From contig NZ_JBNPNH010000002.1 of NCBI RefSeq assembly GCF_050314555.1, positions 124,001-188,000 of the forward strand: a DNA stretch of 64,000 nt, read 5' to 3'. Below, one piece after another: positions 1-9,482 of the stretch. The notes below the pieces were generated by a model. It did no database searches and was not told the DNA's origin. It saw only the letters and a list, made by a program, of their open reading frames with translations. Numbering within the stretch: position 1 is the stretch's first letter; the number at the start of each line of letters is the position of its first letter. Both the position numbers and the translations under genes were made by a program. This DNA comes from Spyradosoma sp004558035. GTDB lineage: Bacteria > Verrucomicrobiota > Verrucomicrobiia > Opitutales > UBA953.

Positions 1-49
1 GCGTTCCCGCCTCAAAAACTTTTAATTCAACTTCAAAGAAACCGAAATC

Positions 50-1159
50 ATGATTTCGACATCCAAAAACTTACTGCTTTTCGCCGCGGAAATCGCCGCG
101 GCTTCGCTCGTTTCCGCGGGAACGCTCCGCGCGGAGACGATCTTCGCGAACGACGTCACCGTCGACACGGACGCGTTCGACGTGTCCGGAAAATACACCG
201 GAGGCTCGGGCTGGTACGACGTGAACAAGCTCTGGGTCGGGGAAACCGCAGAAGGCCTCTCTTGGGACGAGACCAACGCGCCTGACGCGATTGCGGACTC
301 CGACATCGACAAGGACGCCTCCATGTGCTGGGCGGCGACGGCGAGCAACATGATCCAGTGGGGCTACGGGCAAGTCGCCGCGGGAACGTTCGTCGCGGGA
401 ACGCCCGCCGGCTACGACGCGTCGCGCGCGTTCGCGGCGCGGCAGCAGCTTTCCGTCTATAAGACGTTCTGCGAAAACTGGACGGACGATGGGAACACGA
501 TCGCCAACGGCCTCGCGTGGTGGCTCACGGGCGACGACGAGTTCGAGCTCGTCGCCGGCGACTCCTCCGTGCTGAGGGACGGCGCGACGGGCGGCGCGTA
601 TCTCGCGAACGCCTCGGACATCAGCCTCGCCTCCTACATCGAAAGCATCGAACTGATCGACGGCGACAACGTGAGCGGCGCCTACTCGCTCGCGGAGCTT
701 TCGGACGGGTTCAAGGAAAGTTTCGGGAGCCAGGGCGGCGTCGTCGGGCTCGCCATCAACATCTACAATCAAGAGGAAGGCGACGTCGAAGGCGGGCACG
801 CGATCACGTGCTGGGGCTGCGAGTTCGACGAGGACGGGTTCCTCTCCGCGCTCTACGTGACGGATTCCGACGACTGCGTGAGCACGGACGCGTATTCCGC
901 CGACGCCGACGCGAGCGCGCTCGAAATGGTGATGCGCAGACTTGACGTAACGTTCATCGAGAACGACGACGCCGACGATTCGAACGAATATGGAATCGCG
1001 TATCTCTTCGATTACGTTCTGGGCGTCGATTACCGCATCGACACGGTGGTGACGTTCAGCCCGCTTGGGCTGATTCCGGAGCCGAGCGCGTTCGGACTGT
1101 TCGCGGGAGCGTGCGCGCTGGCGCTCGCGGGAACGCGGCGGAGGCGGAAGGCGCGGTGA
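50..1159 (+). CDS. Secreted IdeS/Mac-like cysteine peptidase with PEP-CTERM anchor
   Basis: This 369-residue exported protein has a signal peptide (residues 1-28, ending near TLRAE) and a papain-fold cysteine peptidase domain resembling the streptococcal IgG-degrading IdeS/Mac family (peptidase C66). The motif SMCWAATASNM puts the likely nucleophile at C93. GGHAITCWGCEFD gives H250, and YVTDSDD gives D272 and D274, which is the same +22/+24 spacing from His that IdeS shows. The C-terminus (residues 343-369) is a PEP-CTERM signal: PEPSAFG, a hydrophobic helix, then RRRRKAR. Exosortase would be expected to process it and fix it to the outer surface. The substrate is unknown, and an immunoglobulin target is only an analogy. 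It lies just upstream of the radical SAM/export cluster on the same strand, 149 bp away. Confidence 0.8.
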   Translation: MISTSKNLLLFAAEIAAASLVSAGTLRAETIFANDVTVDTDAFDVSGKYTGGSGWYDVNKLWVGETAEGLSWDETNAPDAIADSDIDKDASMCWAATASNMIQWGYGQVAAGTFVAGTPAGYDASRAFAARQQLSVYKTFCENWTDDGNTIANGLAWWLTGDDEFELVAGDSSVLRDGATGGAYLANASDISLASYIESIELIDGDNVSGAYSLAELSDGFKESFGSQGGVVGLAINIYNQEEGDVEGGHAITCWGCEFDEDGFLSALYVTDSDDCVSTDAYSADADASALEMVMRRLDVTFIENDDADDSNEYGIAYLFDYVLGVDYRIDTVVTFSPLGLIPEPSAFGLFAGACALALAGTRRRRKAR

Positions 1160-1170
1160 AGCGCTTCGCG

Positions 1171-1219
1171 CTGTTTATGGTTTAGGGTTTAAGGTTTATT
1201 TTCTCTGAACCATAAACAG
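1171..1219. repeat. Inverted repeat downstream of the IdeS-like gene
   Basis: A perfect 12-bp inverted repeat (CTGTTTATGGTT at 1171-1182 and AACCATAAACAG at 1208-1219) lies between the peptidase gene and the radical SAM gene. A short AGCTCC/GGAGCT hairpin follows. There is no T-run, so a classical terminator is unlikely. It resembles the small palindromic spacers found between other genes of the window. Confidence 0.5.
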
Positions 1220-1308
1220 CTCCGAAGGAGCTCTAGGTAATCACTTGTCACCCGTCACATTCTTTCTTTTTCCCGAAAAAAATCTGATTCAGACTTGCAG
1301 GAAATTTT

Positions 1309-2709
1309 ATGCAGAACGGACAATTCTTTAAGCTGAAGGACGGCTTCGCGCTGCGCGGCTGGTCGGACGTGCCCCAGGCGGTGCAGGAACTGCGCAGCGG
1401 GCGCGCGCTCTTCGTGCCCAAGGCGGCGACGGACGCGGTCGAGCTCGCGATGAACGGCATTCCCGCGGACTCTCCCGTGATGCTGCCGACGCACCGCGAA
1501 GCGCTCGCGAAGCTCGTCGACTTCGGCGTCGGCGAACGCACGGCGGAGCCGGTCGCGCCCGCGCCGATTCAGCGTTTCCGCAGGGCGGACAATCTCTACG
1601 CGGCGATGGTGCACTGGTCGATCACGGGGCGCTGCAATCTGCGCTGCCGGCACTGCTTCATCGAGGCTCCGGACGCGCATTACGGCGAACTTTCGCTCGC
1701 GGAGTGCGCGCGCATCATGGACCAGGTCGTCGAGGCGGGCGTGAGCACGGTTTCGCTGACGGGCGGCGAGCCCTTCGTGCGCCCGGACTGGAAGGAATTT
1801 CTCGCGGAGCTGACGCGGCGCGAGCTGCGCGTCGAGCGCGTGTACACGAACGGGCTCGTCGTGACGGGAAAATGGCTGGACACGTTCGCGGCGGTCGCGC
1901 CCGGGAAGCATCTTTTTTCGCTGAGCTTCGACGGACTCGGGCATCACGACTGGCTGCGCGGGCGCGCGGGCATGGAAAAGCGCGCGATCGAGGCGGTGCG
2001 CCTGCTGCGGGAACGCGGCTACGCCGTGGAGATCGAGACCCCGATGTGGCGCGACAACCTGCCCTCGCTGCCGGCGACGGCGGATCTGCTCGCGGAGCTG
2101 GGCGTCCGCAACTGGAAGCTCTCGCCGATGGTCGCGAACGGCGCGTGGAAGCCCTACGCGGCGGCGCACTCGGCGACGCGCACGGAGATCGTCGACGCGG
2201 CGGTCGCGCTGCTGGAGCGCTTCGAGGCGCTGGGGCGGCCGTTCTCGCTGCAGATCGCGCACTTCTACGCGTTCGACAAGAGCAAGGGGCGCGCGTTCGA
2301 GCCGGCGGCGCACGGCGCGTGCGGGCTGAGCGAGGAGCGCGTGCTGAATCTGCCCGTGTGCGGCTGCATGCGGCTGCACCCTTACCTGCTGCCGACGGGA
2401 ACACTGATGCCGTGCATGCCGCTTTCCAACTGCGGACTGGACGAGGAAATGCCGAATCTGCTGCGGACGCCGCTGCGGGAAGTGCTTCAGCCGGGCTCGG
2501 CGCTGTTCCGGCTCGCGGACATGCGCGTGCGGGATCTCTTCGCGAAGCGTCCGGACAAATGCGCGCGTTGCGAACACCGGCTCGAATGCCGCGGCGGCTG
2601 CCGCGCGTGCGCGCACCAGGACGGCGACCTCTACGGGCCGAGCGCGGACCTGTGCGCGTATTTCAAGGGCGGCGTGCGGGAGAAGTTCGCGAGATTCGTC
2701 GGAAAGTGA
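1309..2709 (+). CDS. Radical SAM/SPASM peptide-modifying enzyme
   Basis: A 466-residue radical SAM protein with the 4Fe-4S/SAM motif C109-x3-C113-x2-C116 (GRCNLRCRHC) and a Cys-rich C-terminal SPASM region (CGCMRLHPY, MPCMP, CARCEHRLECRGGCRACA) that would bind auxiliary clusters. The first ~95 residues (FFKLKDGFALRGW...) could be a PqqD/RRE-like winged-helix leader-binding domain, but that is inference. SPASM enzymes typically modify ribosomal peptides. The neighbours (HlyD adaptor, C39 peptidase-ABC exporter and a second ABC protein) support a RiPP maturation role. AGGAAA lies 7 bp before the ATG at 1309. No precursor gene is adjacent, so the substrate is unknown. Confidence 0.8.
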   Translation: MQNGQFFKLKDGFALRGWSDVPQAVQELRSGRALFVPKAATDAVELAMNGIPADSPVMLPTHREALAKLVDFGVGERTAEPVAPAPIQRFRRADNLYAAMVHWSITGRCNLRCRHCFIEAPDAHYGELSLAECARIMDQVVEAGVSTVSLTGGEPFVRPDWKEFLAELTRRELRVERVYTNGLVVTGKWLDTFAAVAPGKHLFSLSFDGLGHHDWLRGRAGMEKRAIEAVRLLRERGYAVEIETPMWRDNLPSLPATADLLAELGVRNWKLSPMVANGAWKPYAAAHSATRTEIVDAAVALLERFEALGRPFSLQIAHFYAFDKSKGRAFEPAAHGACGLSEERVLNLPVCGCMRLHPYLLPTGTLMPCMPLSNCGLDEEMPNLLRTPLREVLQPGSALFRLADMRVRDLFAKRPDKCARCEHRLECRGGCRACAHQDGDLYGPSADLCAYFKGGVREKFARFVGK

Positions 2710-3071
2710 CAGATGATGGATGAGGGATAATGGATGAGGGGTGATGGAGAGTGCTGAGAGCTGGTAACTGGGAACCGGAGAAATCTTTTCAAAAAAAACA
2801 CTGCTCCAGTCACCAGTTACCAGTTACCAGCTACGAGCCTCTTGCCCGAAAACATGATTTCGCTTTTTCATCTTTCGACCCCCCCCCCGACGGGGGCTTT
2901 TACAGTGCCGAAATCTTTTCAAAAAAAACACTGCTCCAGTCACCAGCTACCGGCTACGAGCCACCGCCCCGAAAAAATTCGCGTTCGTTCGTGTTCATTC
3001 GCGGTTTCCTTCCTCCGTTTTCCCCGCTTTCCATTTGGGCGGAATCGTGATTTCATAGAGCGCATCGACTC
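2710..3071. repeat. Repeat-bearing spacer with no credible gene
   Basis: This 362-bp spacer starts with TGGATGAGGG-type degenerate tracts (2715-2760). It then carries two direct copies of a ~45-bp unit (about 2776-2825 and 2909-2955) that share GAAATCTTTTC, an A8 run and CACTGCTCCAGTCACCAG. A related degenerate copy is at 4460-4515, upstream of the C39-ABC gene. A C-rich/G-rich hairpin (CCCCCGACGGGGG near 2885) lies between the copies. Short open frames here merely translate the repeats and have no family signature. I looked here for a RiPP precursor with a Gly-Gly leader and saw none. Confidence 0.5.
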
Positions 3072-4340
3072 ATGAACGACAAAATCCAATTCTCGCAGAA
3101 GGCGCTGGAAAGCCTCGAACGCGGTACGCGAAGCCGCGCGCTCACGAGCGTCAAGGCGCGCTGGACCTGGTTCATGCTCGGCTCGATCACGCTTTTCTTC
3201 GCGGCGATGATCGTCTGGGGATTTTACGGGAGCATGGTCGAGAGCGTCTCGGGAACGGGCATCACGCTGCTCGCGGACGGCGTGCACCCCGTCACGGCGA
3301 AGAGCACGGGGTAGCTCACGCACCTGAACATCCGCTCGGGCGCGGTCGTTCACGCCGAGCAGCCCGTCGGGCAGATCTACGACGCGGAAACGCTCTTCAA
3401 AATCCGCAAGTTCGAGACGGAATACAACCTGCTCGCCTCGGAAGTGGATTTTCTCAAAAGCGGGCTGGAGCGGCTCACGGCGCGCAAGATCGACGCCGAC
3501 AAAGAAAAGGCGAAGGTGCTCGAAGCGCTCACGCGACTGCAGGAAGACAGCCGCGCCCGCGCGAAGGACGTCGCGGAGATTTATTCGCGCCTGCTCAAGA
3601 AAGAGGCGGCGACGAAGATCGAATACTACCAGGCGCTCGACCAGAAGGCGCAGGCGGAAAGCGCGTTCGCCTCGACGCTGTTTCAGGCGATGGACAACGA
3701 CGTCACGCAGCAGGACCTCATCTGGCAGCAGGAGCAGCGTCTGCTCGAACTGCGCCAGCAGCTGGAGCAGAAGAAGCGCGACCTCGACCTCGCGCACAAG
3801 CTCTACCGCGAGGCGGCGCTCGTGACGGCGGACTTCGACGGGACCGTGCTCGAAGTCTTCAAGGAGGAAGGCGCGTACGTGCAGAAGGGCGAGCGGCTCG
3901 CGCTCGTCGCATCGGACGCGAGCCGGGGGATTTATCTCGTGGGCTTCATTCCCGCGACGGAGGGCAAGGAAATCCGCAACGGCATGAGCGCGTATTTCGC
4001 TCCCGCGGCGGCTCCGGCAGCGCAGTTCGGCTACCTGAAATGCGTCGTGCGCGAAGTGAACCGCACGCCCGTGAACGCGGAATCCGTGCAGGCGGAGCTG
4101 ATGAACTCGACGCTGACGCAGATGATTTCCGGGCAGACGGCGATGCTGCGCGTCGTGCTGGAGATTCTGCCGGACTCGAAGTCGGAATCGGGTTTCCGCT
4201 GGACGACGCGCAAGGGCTACCCGGGCAAGATTCAGAACGGAATGCTCGGGACGGTGATCGTGAACACGTCGTACCGTTCGCCGGCTTCGTACGTGATTCC
4301 CGCGATCCGCGAATGGCTCTTCGAGACGAACAAGAAGTGA
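3072..4340 (+). pseudogene. HlyD-type secretion adaptor (NHLM-like), interrupted by in-frame amber stop
   Basis: Read through, this is a ~422-residue membrane-fusion/periplasmic adaptor protein: a short cytoplasmic N-terminus, one membrane helix (residues ~31-53, WTWFMLGSITLFF), a biotinyl-lipoyl-like half, a coiled-coil hairpin, and a beta-barrel end. A TAG at 3312-3314 (codon 81) splits it, yet the frame continues at once with LTHLNIRSGAVVHAEQPVG, the expected lipoyl-domain sequence, up to the stop at 4338. CAG (Gln) to TAG is the simplest explanation. TAG is an ordinary stop elsewhere here (end of the gene at 42884), so recoding is unlikely. The adaptor would link the ABC exporters to an outer-membrane channel. 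It may be a nonsense mutation or a sequencing error. Confidence 0.75.
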
Positions 4341-4551
4341 GAGCGGAAGAACGCGGAAACGGAAAAAGGGAACCACGAATGAACACGAAAAAACGCGAAT
4401 TTTTTTGGGAAAGTGACTGGGAGCCGGCGGCTTGGAACTGGAGATCACCGAAGTTTAGCCTCCGGCAAAACTTCATTGAAAACACTTTTCCCGCACTGCT
4501 CCGGTCACCAGTGACCAACTACGAGTCACTTTCGTCCCTTCCCGGTTCCCG

Positions 4552-6714
4552 ATGAGCTTTTTCAGCCGCAGAAAAAAAACGCCGACCGTGCTTCAGATGG
4601 AAGCCACGGAATGCGGCGCCGCGAGCCTCGCGATGATCCTCGCCTACTACGGCCGCTGGGTGCCGCTGGAAAAACTGCGCACGGAATGCGGCGTCTCCCG
4701 CAACGGGAGCAAGGCGAGCCGCGTTCTCGCCGCCGCGCGCGCGTACGGGCTCGAGGCGCGCGGGTTCCGCGTGCTCACGGACGCGCTCGACAAACTGCAG
4801 GGCCCGCTGATCCTGTTCTGGAACTTCGAGCACTTTCTCGTCTATGAAGGGCGTTCCCGCGACGGAAAATATTTTTACCTGAACGATCCCGGCGTCGGCC
4901 CGCGCACGGTCGAGCGCGAGCTTTTCGAAAAATCCTACACGGGCGTGGCGCTCGAGTTCAAAAAGACGCCGGCGTTCCGCAAGGGCGGGAAGCCGATGAG
5001 CGTCCTGCGCTCGCTGCTGCCGATGCTCTCGGGAACGAAGAGCGTGATGGCCGCCGTCGTCTGGGGCGGGCTGCTGCTCGTGGTTCCGGGCGTGACCGCT
5101 CCCGCGCTGCTGCAGATCTTCGTGGACAAGGTGCTGCCCGAGCGCGGCGAATGGCTCGTGCCGCTGCTGCTGTTCTTCCTGCTCACGGCGGCGCTCCAGG
5201 CGCTGCTGACGGGGCTGACCGACCTCGCGCTGCGCCGCGGCGAACTCCAGCTCGCCGTGAACAAGACGATGCGGATGATGGACTGGCTCTTCCGCCTGCC
5301 GACGGGATTCTTCCTGCAGCGCTCCGCGGGCGACCTGCAGACGCGCATCGGGCTGAACTCGACCGTCGCGAACACGGCGTTCGGCACCGTCGCCGACAAC
5401 GTCGTGAAGTTCTTCACGGCGCTGTTCTTCCTCGCGCTGATGTTCCGCTTCAGTCCCCTGCTCTCCTGCGTCTCCGTCGGGTTCATTCTCACGGACCTGT
5501 TCTTCCTGCGCGTCGTGAACCAAAAGCGCCAGGTGCTGAACCAGAGCCTGCTGATGCTGCGCACGAAGATGCTCTCTTCCGTGATGGGCGGCGTGGCGAA
5601 CATCGAGAACATGCGCGCCGCCGGCCGCGAAAACACGATGTTCGCCCAATGGACAGACCAGCTCGCCGAGCTCAACCGCAAGCAGCTCCAGTTCCAGACG
5701 ACCGTCACCTGCTTCAACCTGCTGCCGACGTTCCTCGACGCGCTCGGGAACGTCCTCGTGCTCTGCGTCGGCGCCTGGCTCGTGATGAACGGCGAGCTCT
5801 CGCTCGGCGCCCTCTTCGCGTTTCAGACGCTGACGACGAGCTTCACCACGCCGTTCACCGCCCTGCTCATGTCCGGCGCGGAGCTGCAGACGCTCAAGGC
5901 GGACATCGAGCGCCTCGACGACGTGTACAAATACGAGCCCGAGAACGTCTTCCGCGCCGAGAGCGACGGCGAGCCGAAAATCCTCGACCGCGCGTTCTTC
6001 GAGATGCGCGACGTGACGTTCGGCTACAGCCGCATGGACCCGCCGCTGCTGGAGCATTTTTCGATGAAGGTCTCGCCCGGGCGGCGCGTCGCGCTCGTCG
6101 GCGCCTCGGGCTCGGGCAAGTCCACGCTCGCGAAGCTCGCCAACGGCACGCTCGTCCCGTGGAGCGGCGAAATCCTGCTCAACGGCAGAAAAATGGGCGA
6201 ATACACGCGGGAGGAATACTACGCGATGGTCGGCACCGTGGACCAGAGCATCATGCTCTTCTCGGGAACGGTCGGCGAAAACCTTACGCTCTTCGCGCCG
6301 ACCTGCGACGCCGAGGCGCTGCAGCAGGCCGTGCGCGACGCCGCGATCGAGCGCGAGCTCACCGCGCGCGGCGACATGCTCGAACAGCGCGTCGCCGAAA
6401 ACGGCAAGAACTTCTCCGGCGGTCAGCGCCAGCGGCTCGAAATCGCGCGCACGCTCACGCACCGCACGCCGCTGCTGATTCTGGACGAGGCGACGAGCGC
6501 GCTCGATCCCGTGACCGAGGTCGAGATCGACCGCGCGATCCGCCGCAGCGGCTGCGCGTGCATCGTCGTCGCGCACCGCCTGAGCACGATCCGCGACTGC
6601 GACGAGATCATCATGCTCGACCGCGGGAAAGTCGCCGAGCGCGGCACGCACGAGGAGCTGATGCGGCTCGGCGGCGCCTACGCGAAGCTGATGAAGACGG
6701 AAGGAGGCGAGTGA
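4552..6714 (+). CDS. C39 peptidase-containing ABC exporter (bacteriocin/RiPP type)
   Basis: A 720-residue half-transporter that cleaves and exports leader peptides. The N-terminal C39 peptidase (residues ~10-140) has a complete triad: C21 in MEATECGAASLA, H94 in FEHFLVYEG and D112 in LNDPGVG. A six-helix membrane domain (~160-450) and an ATPase follow, with Walker A GASGSGKST, signature FSGGQRQRL and Walker B LLILDEATSALD. Family knowledge says C39 domains cut after a Gly-Gly leader motif, so a double-glycine precursor should exist. Its stop overlaps the next gene's possible GTG start (GTGA at 6711-6714), so the two are translationally coupled. It follows the HlyD gene by 211 bp. Confidence 0.9.
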   Translation: MSFFSRRKKTPTVLQMEATECGAASLAMILAYYGRWVPLEKLRTECGVSRNGSKASRVLAAARAYGLEARGFRVLTDALDKLQGPLILFWNFEHFLVYEGRSRDGKYFYLNDPGVGPRTVERELFEKSYTGVALEFKKTPAFRKGGKPMSVLRSLLPMLSGTKSVMAAVVWGGLLLVVPGVTAPALLQIFVDKVLPERGEWLVPLLLFFLLTAALQALLTGLTDLALRRGELQLAVNKTMRMMDWLFRLPTGFFLQRSAGDLQTRIGLNSTVANTAFGTVADNVVKFFTALFFLALMFRFSPLLSCVSVGFILTDLFFLRVVNQKRQVLNQSLLMLRTKMLSSVMGGVANIENMRAAGRENTMFAQWTDQLAELNRKQLQFQTTVTCFNLLPTFLDALGNVLVLCVGAWLVMNGELSLGALFAFQTLTTSFTTPFTALLMSGAELQTLKADIERLDDVYKYEPENVFRAESDGEPKILDRAFFEMRDVTFGYSRMDPPLLEHFSMKVSPGRRVALVGASGSGKSTLAKLANGTLVPWSGEILLNGRKMGEYTREEYYAMVGTVDQSIMLFSGTVGENLTLFAPTCDAEALQQAVRDAAIERELTARGDMLEQRVAENGKNFSGGQRQRLEIARTLTHRTPLLILDEATSALDPVTEVEIDRAIRRSGCACIVVAHRLSTIRDCDEIIMLDRGKVAERGTHEELMRLGGAYAKLMKTEGGE

Positions 6715-6716
6715 AA

Positions 6717-9404
6717 ATGGAAAACGAAAAAGATTTTTCGGGGAAGCGACTTTCCTGTCGCTTGTCGGAAACCTCTTCCGAAGAAACCTTCTTTTCGGAA
6801 AATTCGCGAAGCGACAAGAATGTCGCTTCCCCGGGAAGGCCCGTCCGCGTCGTTTCCGGCGAGGCGAATCTTTTCCTGATACGCCGCGAGGCGGACGGCG
6901 TCGAGGGCGAACGCGCCTTCGTCGCGACGCTCGCGCCGGGCGACGCCTTCTTCCCCGAAACCCCGCTGAATTTCGCGCCCGAAAACGCGCCCGCGGAAAC
7001 GTGGGCGCTCGGTCTCGTTCCCGCCGCCGCGGACGCGCTCGCGACCGAGCCGCTCGTCGCCGAATCTCCCGAAGAACTCGCCGCCGCCCGCGACGCCTGG
7101 CGCGGACGCGTGCGCGCCGGATGCGGGCTCGCCGCGCGCGGGCTGCCCGCCGCCGCGGACGTTCCCGCCCTGCTCGCCGCGCTGCTGCGTTTCCGCGGGA
7201 ACGCGCGCGAGGCGCGGCGTCTCCGCGACGCGCAGAACCGCGGCCTGACCGAGCTCGCGCTCGAACGCAAGCTCGAGGCGCTCGGCGCGACCGCCGGAAT
7301 TTCCCTGCAGGAAGACGCCGCGCGGGTACGCCCGTCCGACGCGGTCGATCCGCTCCTGCCCGCCCTGCGCGAAATCGCCGAGCGCTACAATCTCGACGCC
7401 TCGCACGCCGAGGCGATTCTCGAAGAGAGCGCGGGAAAGCCGATCCGCCGCCGCCTCGCCGAGTTCGCCGATTCCGCCGGCTGGCGCATGCGCGCAATCG
7501 CGCTCGCGGAGGATTTCCGCGACGTCTCCGCGCTCCCGCTGCTCGCGTTCCGCAAGGACGGCGCGCCGCTCGTGCTCTTTCTCGACGCCGAGGCGAGCGC
7601 CTACAAGGATCCCGCGAAGGGCGGGAAGAAACGCCCGCTCACGCGCGCGGTCGCCGAATCGCTCGACGGGAGCGCGTTCTGCTTCTACGAACCGTTCCCG
7701 CGCGCCGGGCGCACGCGCGCCGGGCTGCTGCGCTTCCTGCTGCGACGTTCCCGCCCCGTGGTCGCGACGATCGTCGCCGCCGGGCTCTTTTCCGGGCTGA
7801 TCGGGCTCGTCGTGCCGATCGCGACGCAGTACGTGACGGCGGAAATCATTCCCGCGGGCGACCTGCCGGAGCTCGCGCAGCTGACGGCGCTGCTCGTCGT
7901 GCTCACGGCGTGCCGCGTCGGCGTCGGCGTCGTGCCCTCGCTCGTCACGATGCTCTTCAGCGCGCAGCAGTTCGAGCGCTTCCAGGCGGCGACCTACGAC
8001 CACATTCTGCGCATTCCCGTGAACGCGTTCCGCCGCGCCGATTCCGGCGACATGACGCAGCGCGTGCTCGGCGCGACGCAGGTGCTGAACGCCGTGTTCG
8101 GCGTGATCTCGCAGCAGTTCGTCAGCTCGCTTTTCTCGATCGTGAGCCTCGCGATGATGTGCTGGTACAGCTGGAAGCTCGCGCTCGCGGGCGCGGCGAT
8201 GGCGCTGCTCTACGCGTTCGTGTTCTTCCGGCTCTCGCGGCGCAATCTCGTGCCGCTCGCCGAACACGCCGCCGCCGCGGGAAGAATGAACGGCCTGCTC
8301 AAGCAGTTCTTCGACGGCATCGGAAAAATCCGCTCCGCGGGCGCCGAGCGCCGCGTGCTCTCGCGCTTCACGGACGATTTCGGCGAGATGACGCGCCGAC
8401 AGTACGCGATCTCGCGCAACGGCTCCTGGCAGAAGCTCGCCGCCGCGACGTTCCCGATGCTCGTCTCCGTCGCGTTCTACGCGCTCGCGGGCGGCTTCCT
8501 CGACGAGACGCTTTCCCTGCCCGTGTTCCTCGCCTTCATGGCGGCGTTTCAGACGTTCCAGACCGGGCTCATGGGATTTTCCACGGGCTTCTGGACGCTG
8601 CTCGCCGTCAAGCCCGAGATCGACCGCATCATGCCCATTCTCGAAACCGATCCCGAGGACGACGCCAAGCGGCAGAAGCCGGGAACGCTCACGGGCAAGG
8701 TCGAAGTCTCGCACGTGAATTTCCGCTATTCGCCGGAATCCGCGCTCGTGCTGCGCGACGTGTCGTTCCGCGCGGAGCCGGGCGAGTTCGTCGCGATCGT
8801 CGGTCCCTCCGGCGCGGGAAAAAGCTCGCTCGTGCGCCTGCTGCTCGGCTTCGAGACGCCCGAGACCGGCGCCGTCTATTATTCCGACAAGGACCTCGCG
8901 CGGCTCGACCTCGGCGCCGTGCGGCGGCAGATGGGCGTCATTCTGCAGAACAACCGCATCCTGCCCGCGTCGATTCTCGAAAACGTCGTCACGGGAACGG
9001 ACTGCTCGACCGCGGACGCGTGGCGCGCGCTCGAGCTCGCCGCGTTCCGCCGCGAAGTCGAGGAAATGCCGATGGGCATTCACACGATGGTGACGCCCGA
9101 GACGATTTCCGGCGGGCAGCAGCAGCGCATTCTCATCGCGCGCGCGCTCGTCGGCGCCCCGCCCGTCGTCGTCATGGACGAATCGACGAGCGCGCTCGAC
9201 AACGTCTCGCAGGAAATCGTGAAGTCGAACATGGAAAAGCTGCGCATGACGCGCATCGTCATCGCGCACCGGCTTTCCACCATCGTCAACGCCGACCGCA
9301 TCTACGTGCTCGACAAGGGGCGCGTCGTGCAGGTCGGCTCCTACCGCGAACTCGCCGCCCGCGAAGGCGTCTTCCGCCGCCTCGTCGAGCGCCAGATAGC
9401 TTGA
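6717..9404 (+). CDS. NHLM-system ABC transporter with palindromic element inside its N-terminus
   Basis: An ~895-residue ABC protein with a long N-terminal soluble region (cNMP-binding-like or linker, residues ~40-330), a membrane domain (~335-600) and an ATPase with Walker A GPSGAGKSS, signature ISGGQQQRI and Walker B VVVMDESTSALDN. Size and order fit the second ABC protein of NHLM (nitrile hydratase leader microcin) clusters, which lacks a C39 domain. The start is ATG 6717, or GTG 6711 overlapping the upstream stop. No later in-frame start exists before the conserved region. Residues ~8-40 (SGKRLSCRLSETSS... DKNVASPG) are encoded by a ~95-bp copy of the dispersed palindromic repeat, kept in frame. 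Confidence 0.85.
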   Translation: MENEKDFSGKRLSCRLSETSSEETFFSENSRSDKNVASPGRPVRVVSGEANLFLIRREADGVEGERAFVATLAPGDAFFPETPLNFAPENAPAETWALGLVPAAADALATEPLVAESPEELAAARDAWRGRVRAGCGLAARGLPAAADVPALLAALLRFRGNAREARRLRDAQNRGLTELALERKLEALGATAGISLQEDAARVRPSDAVDPLLPALREIAERYNLDASHAEAILEESAGKPIRRRLAEFADSAGWRMRAIALAEDFRDVSALPLLAFRKDGAPLVLFLDAEASAYKDPAKGGKKRPLTRAVAESLDGSAFCFYEPFPRAGRTRAGLLRFLLRRSRPVVATIVAAGLFSGLIGLVVPIATQYVTAEIIPAGDLPELAQLTALLVVLTACRVGVGVVPSLVTMLFSAQQFERFQAATYDHILRIPVNAFRRADSGDMTQRVLGATQVLNAVFGVISQQFVSSLFSIVSLAMMCWYSWKLALAGAAMALLYAFVFFRLSRRNLVPLAEHAAAAGRMNGLLKQFFDGIGKIRSAGAERRVLSRFTDDFGEMTRRQYAISRNGSWQKLAAATFPMLVSVAFYALAGGFLDETLSLPVFLAFMAAFQTFQTGLMGFSTGFWTLLAVKPEIDRIMPILETDPEDDAKRQKPGTLTGKVEVSHVNFRYSPESALVLRDVSFRAEPGEFVAIVGPSGAGKSSLVRLLLGFETPETGAVYYSDKDLARLDLGAVRRQMGVILQNNRILPASILENVVTGTDCSTADAWRALELAAFRREVEEMPMGIHTMVTPETISGGQQQRILIARALVGAPPVVVMDESTSALDNVSQEIVKSNMEKLRMTRIVIAHRLSTIVNADRIYVLDKGRVVQVGSYRELAAREGVFRRLVERQIA
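6739..6833. repeat. Palindromic element copy A, in frame inside an ABC gene
   Basis: Both arms of the dispersed element are present: GGGGAAGCGACTTTCCTGTC at the left and a right arm ending GTCGCTTCCCC. Each arm is itself a small hairpin. It lies wholly within the start of the ABC transporter reading frame without breaking it, unlike copies B-E, which are intergenic. This recalls Rickettsia palindromic elements. Confidence 0.8.
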
Positions 9405-9482
9405 GAAGAAAGCGGCAGGTTTCCGGCGACAAGCGACAAGAGCAATGAATAAGGAACAATCAAGGAACAATCGACGATGAAC

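Noticed and set aside
2751..3050. 99-residue open frame between the radical SAM and HlyD genes as precursor peptide
   Set aside because: Most of it is the direct repeat translated twice, with no leader motif and no conserved core.
3312..3314. Reassigned TAG codon
   Set aside because: TAG terminates other genes in the window (for example at 42882-42884), so global reassignment is not supported.
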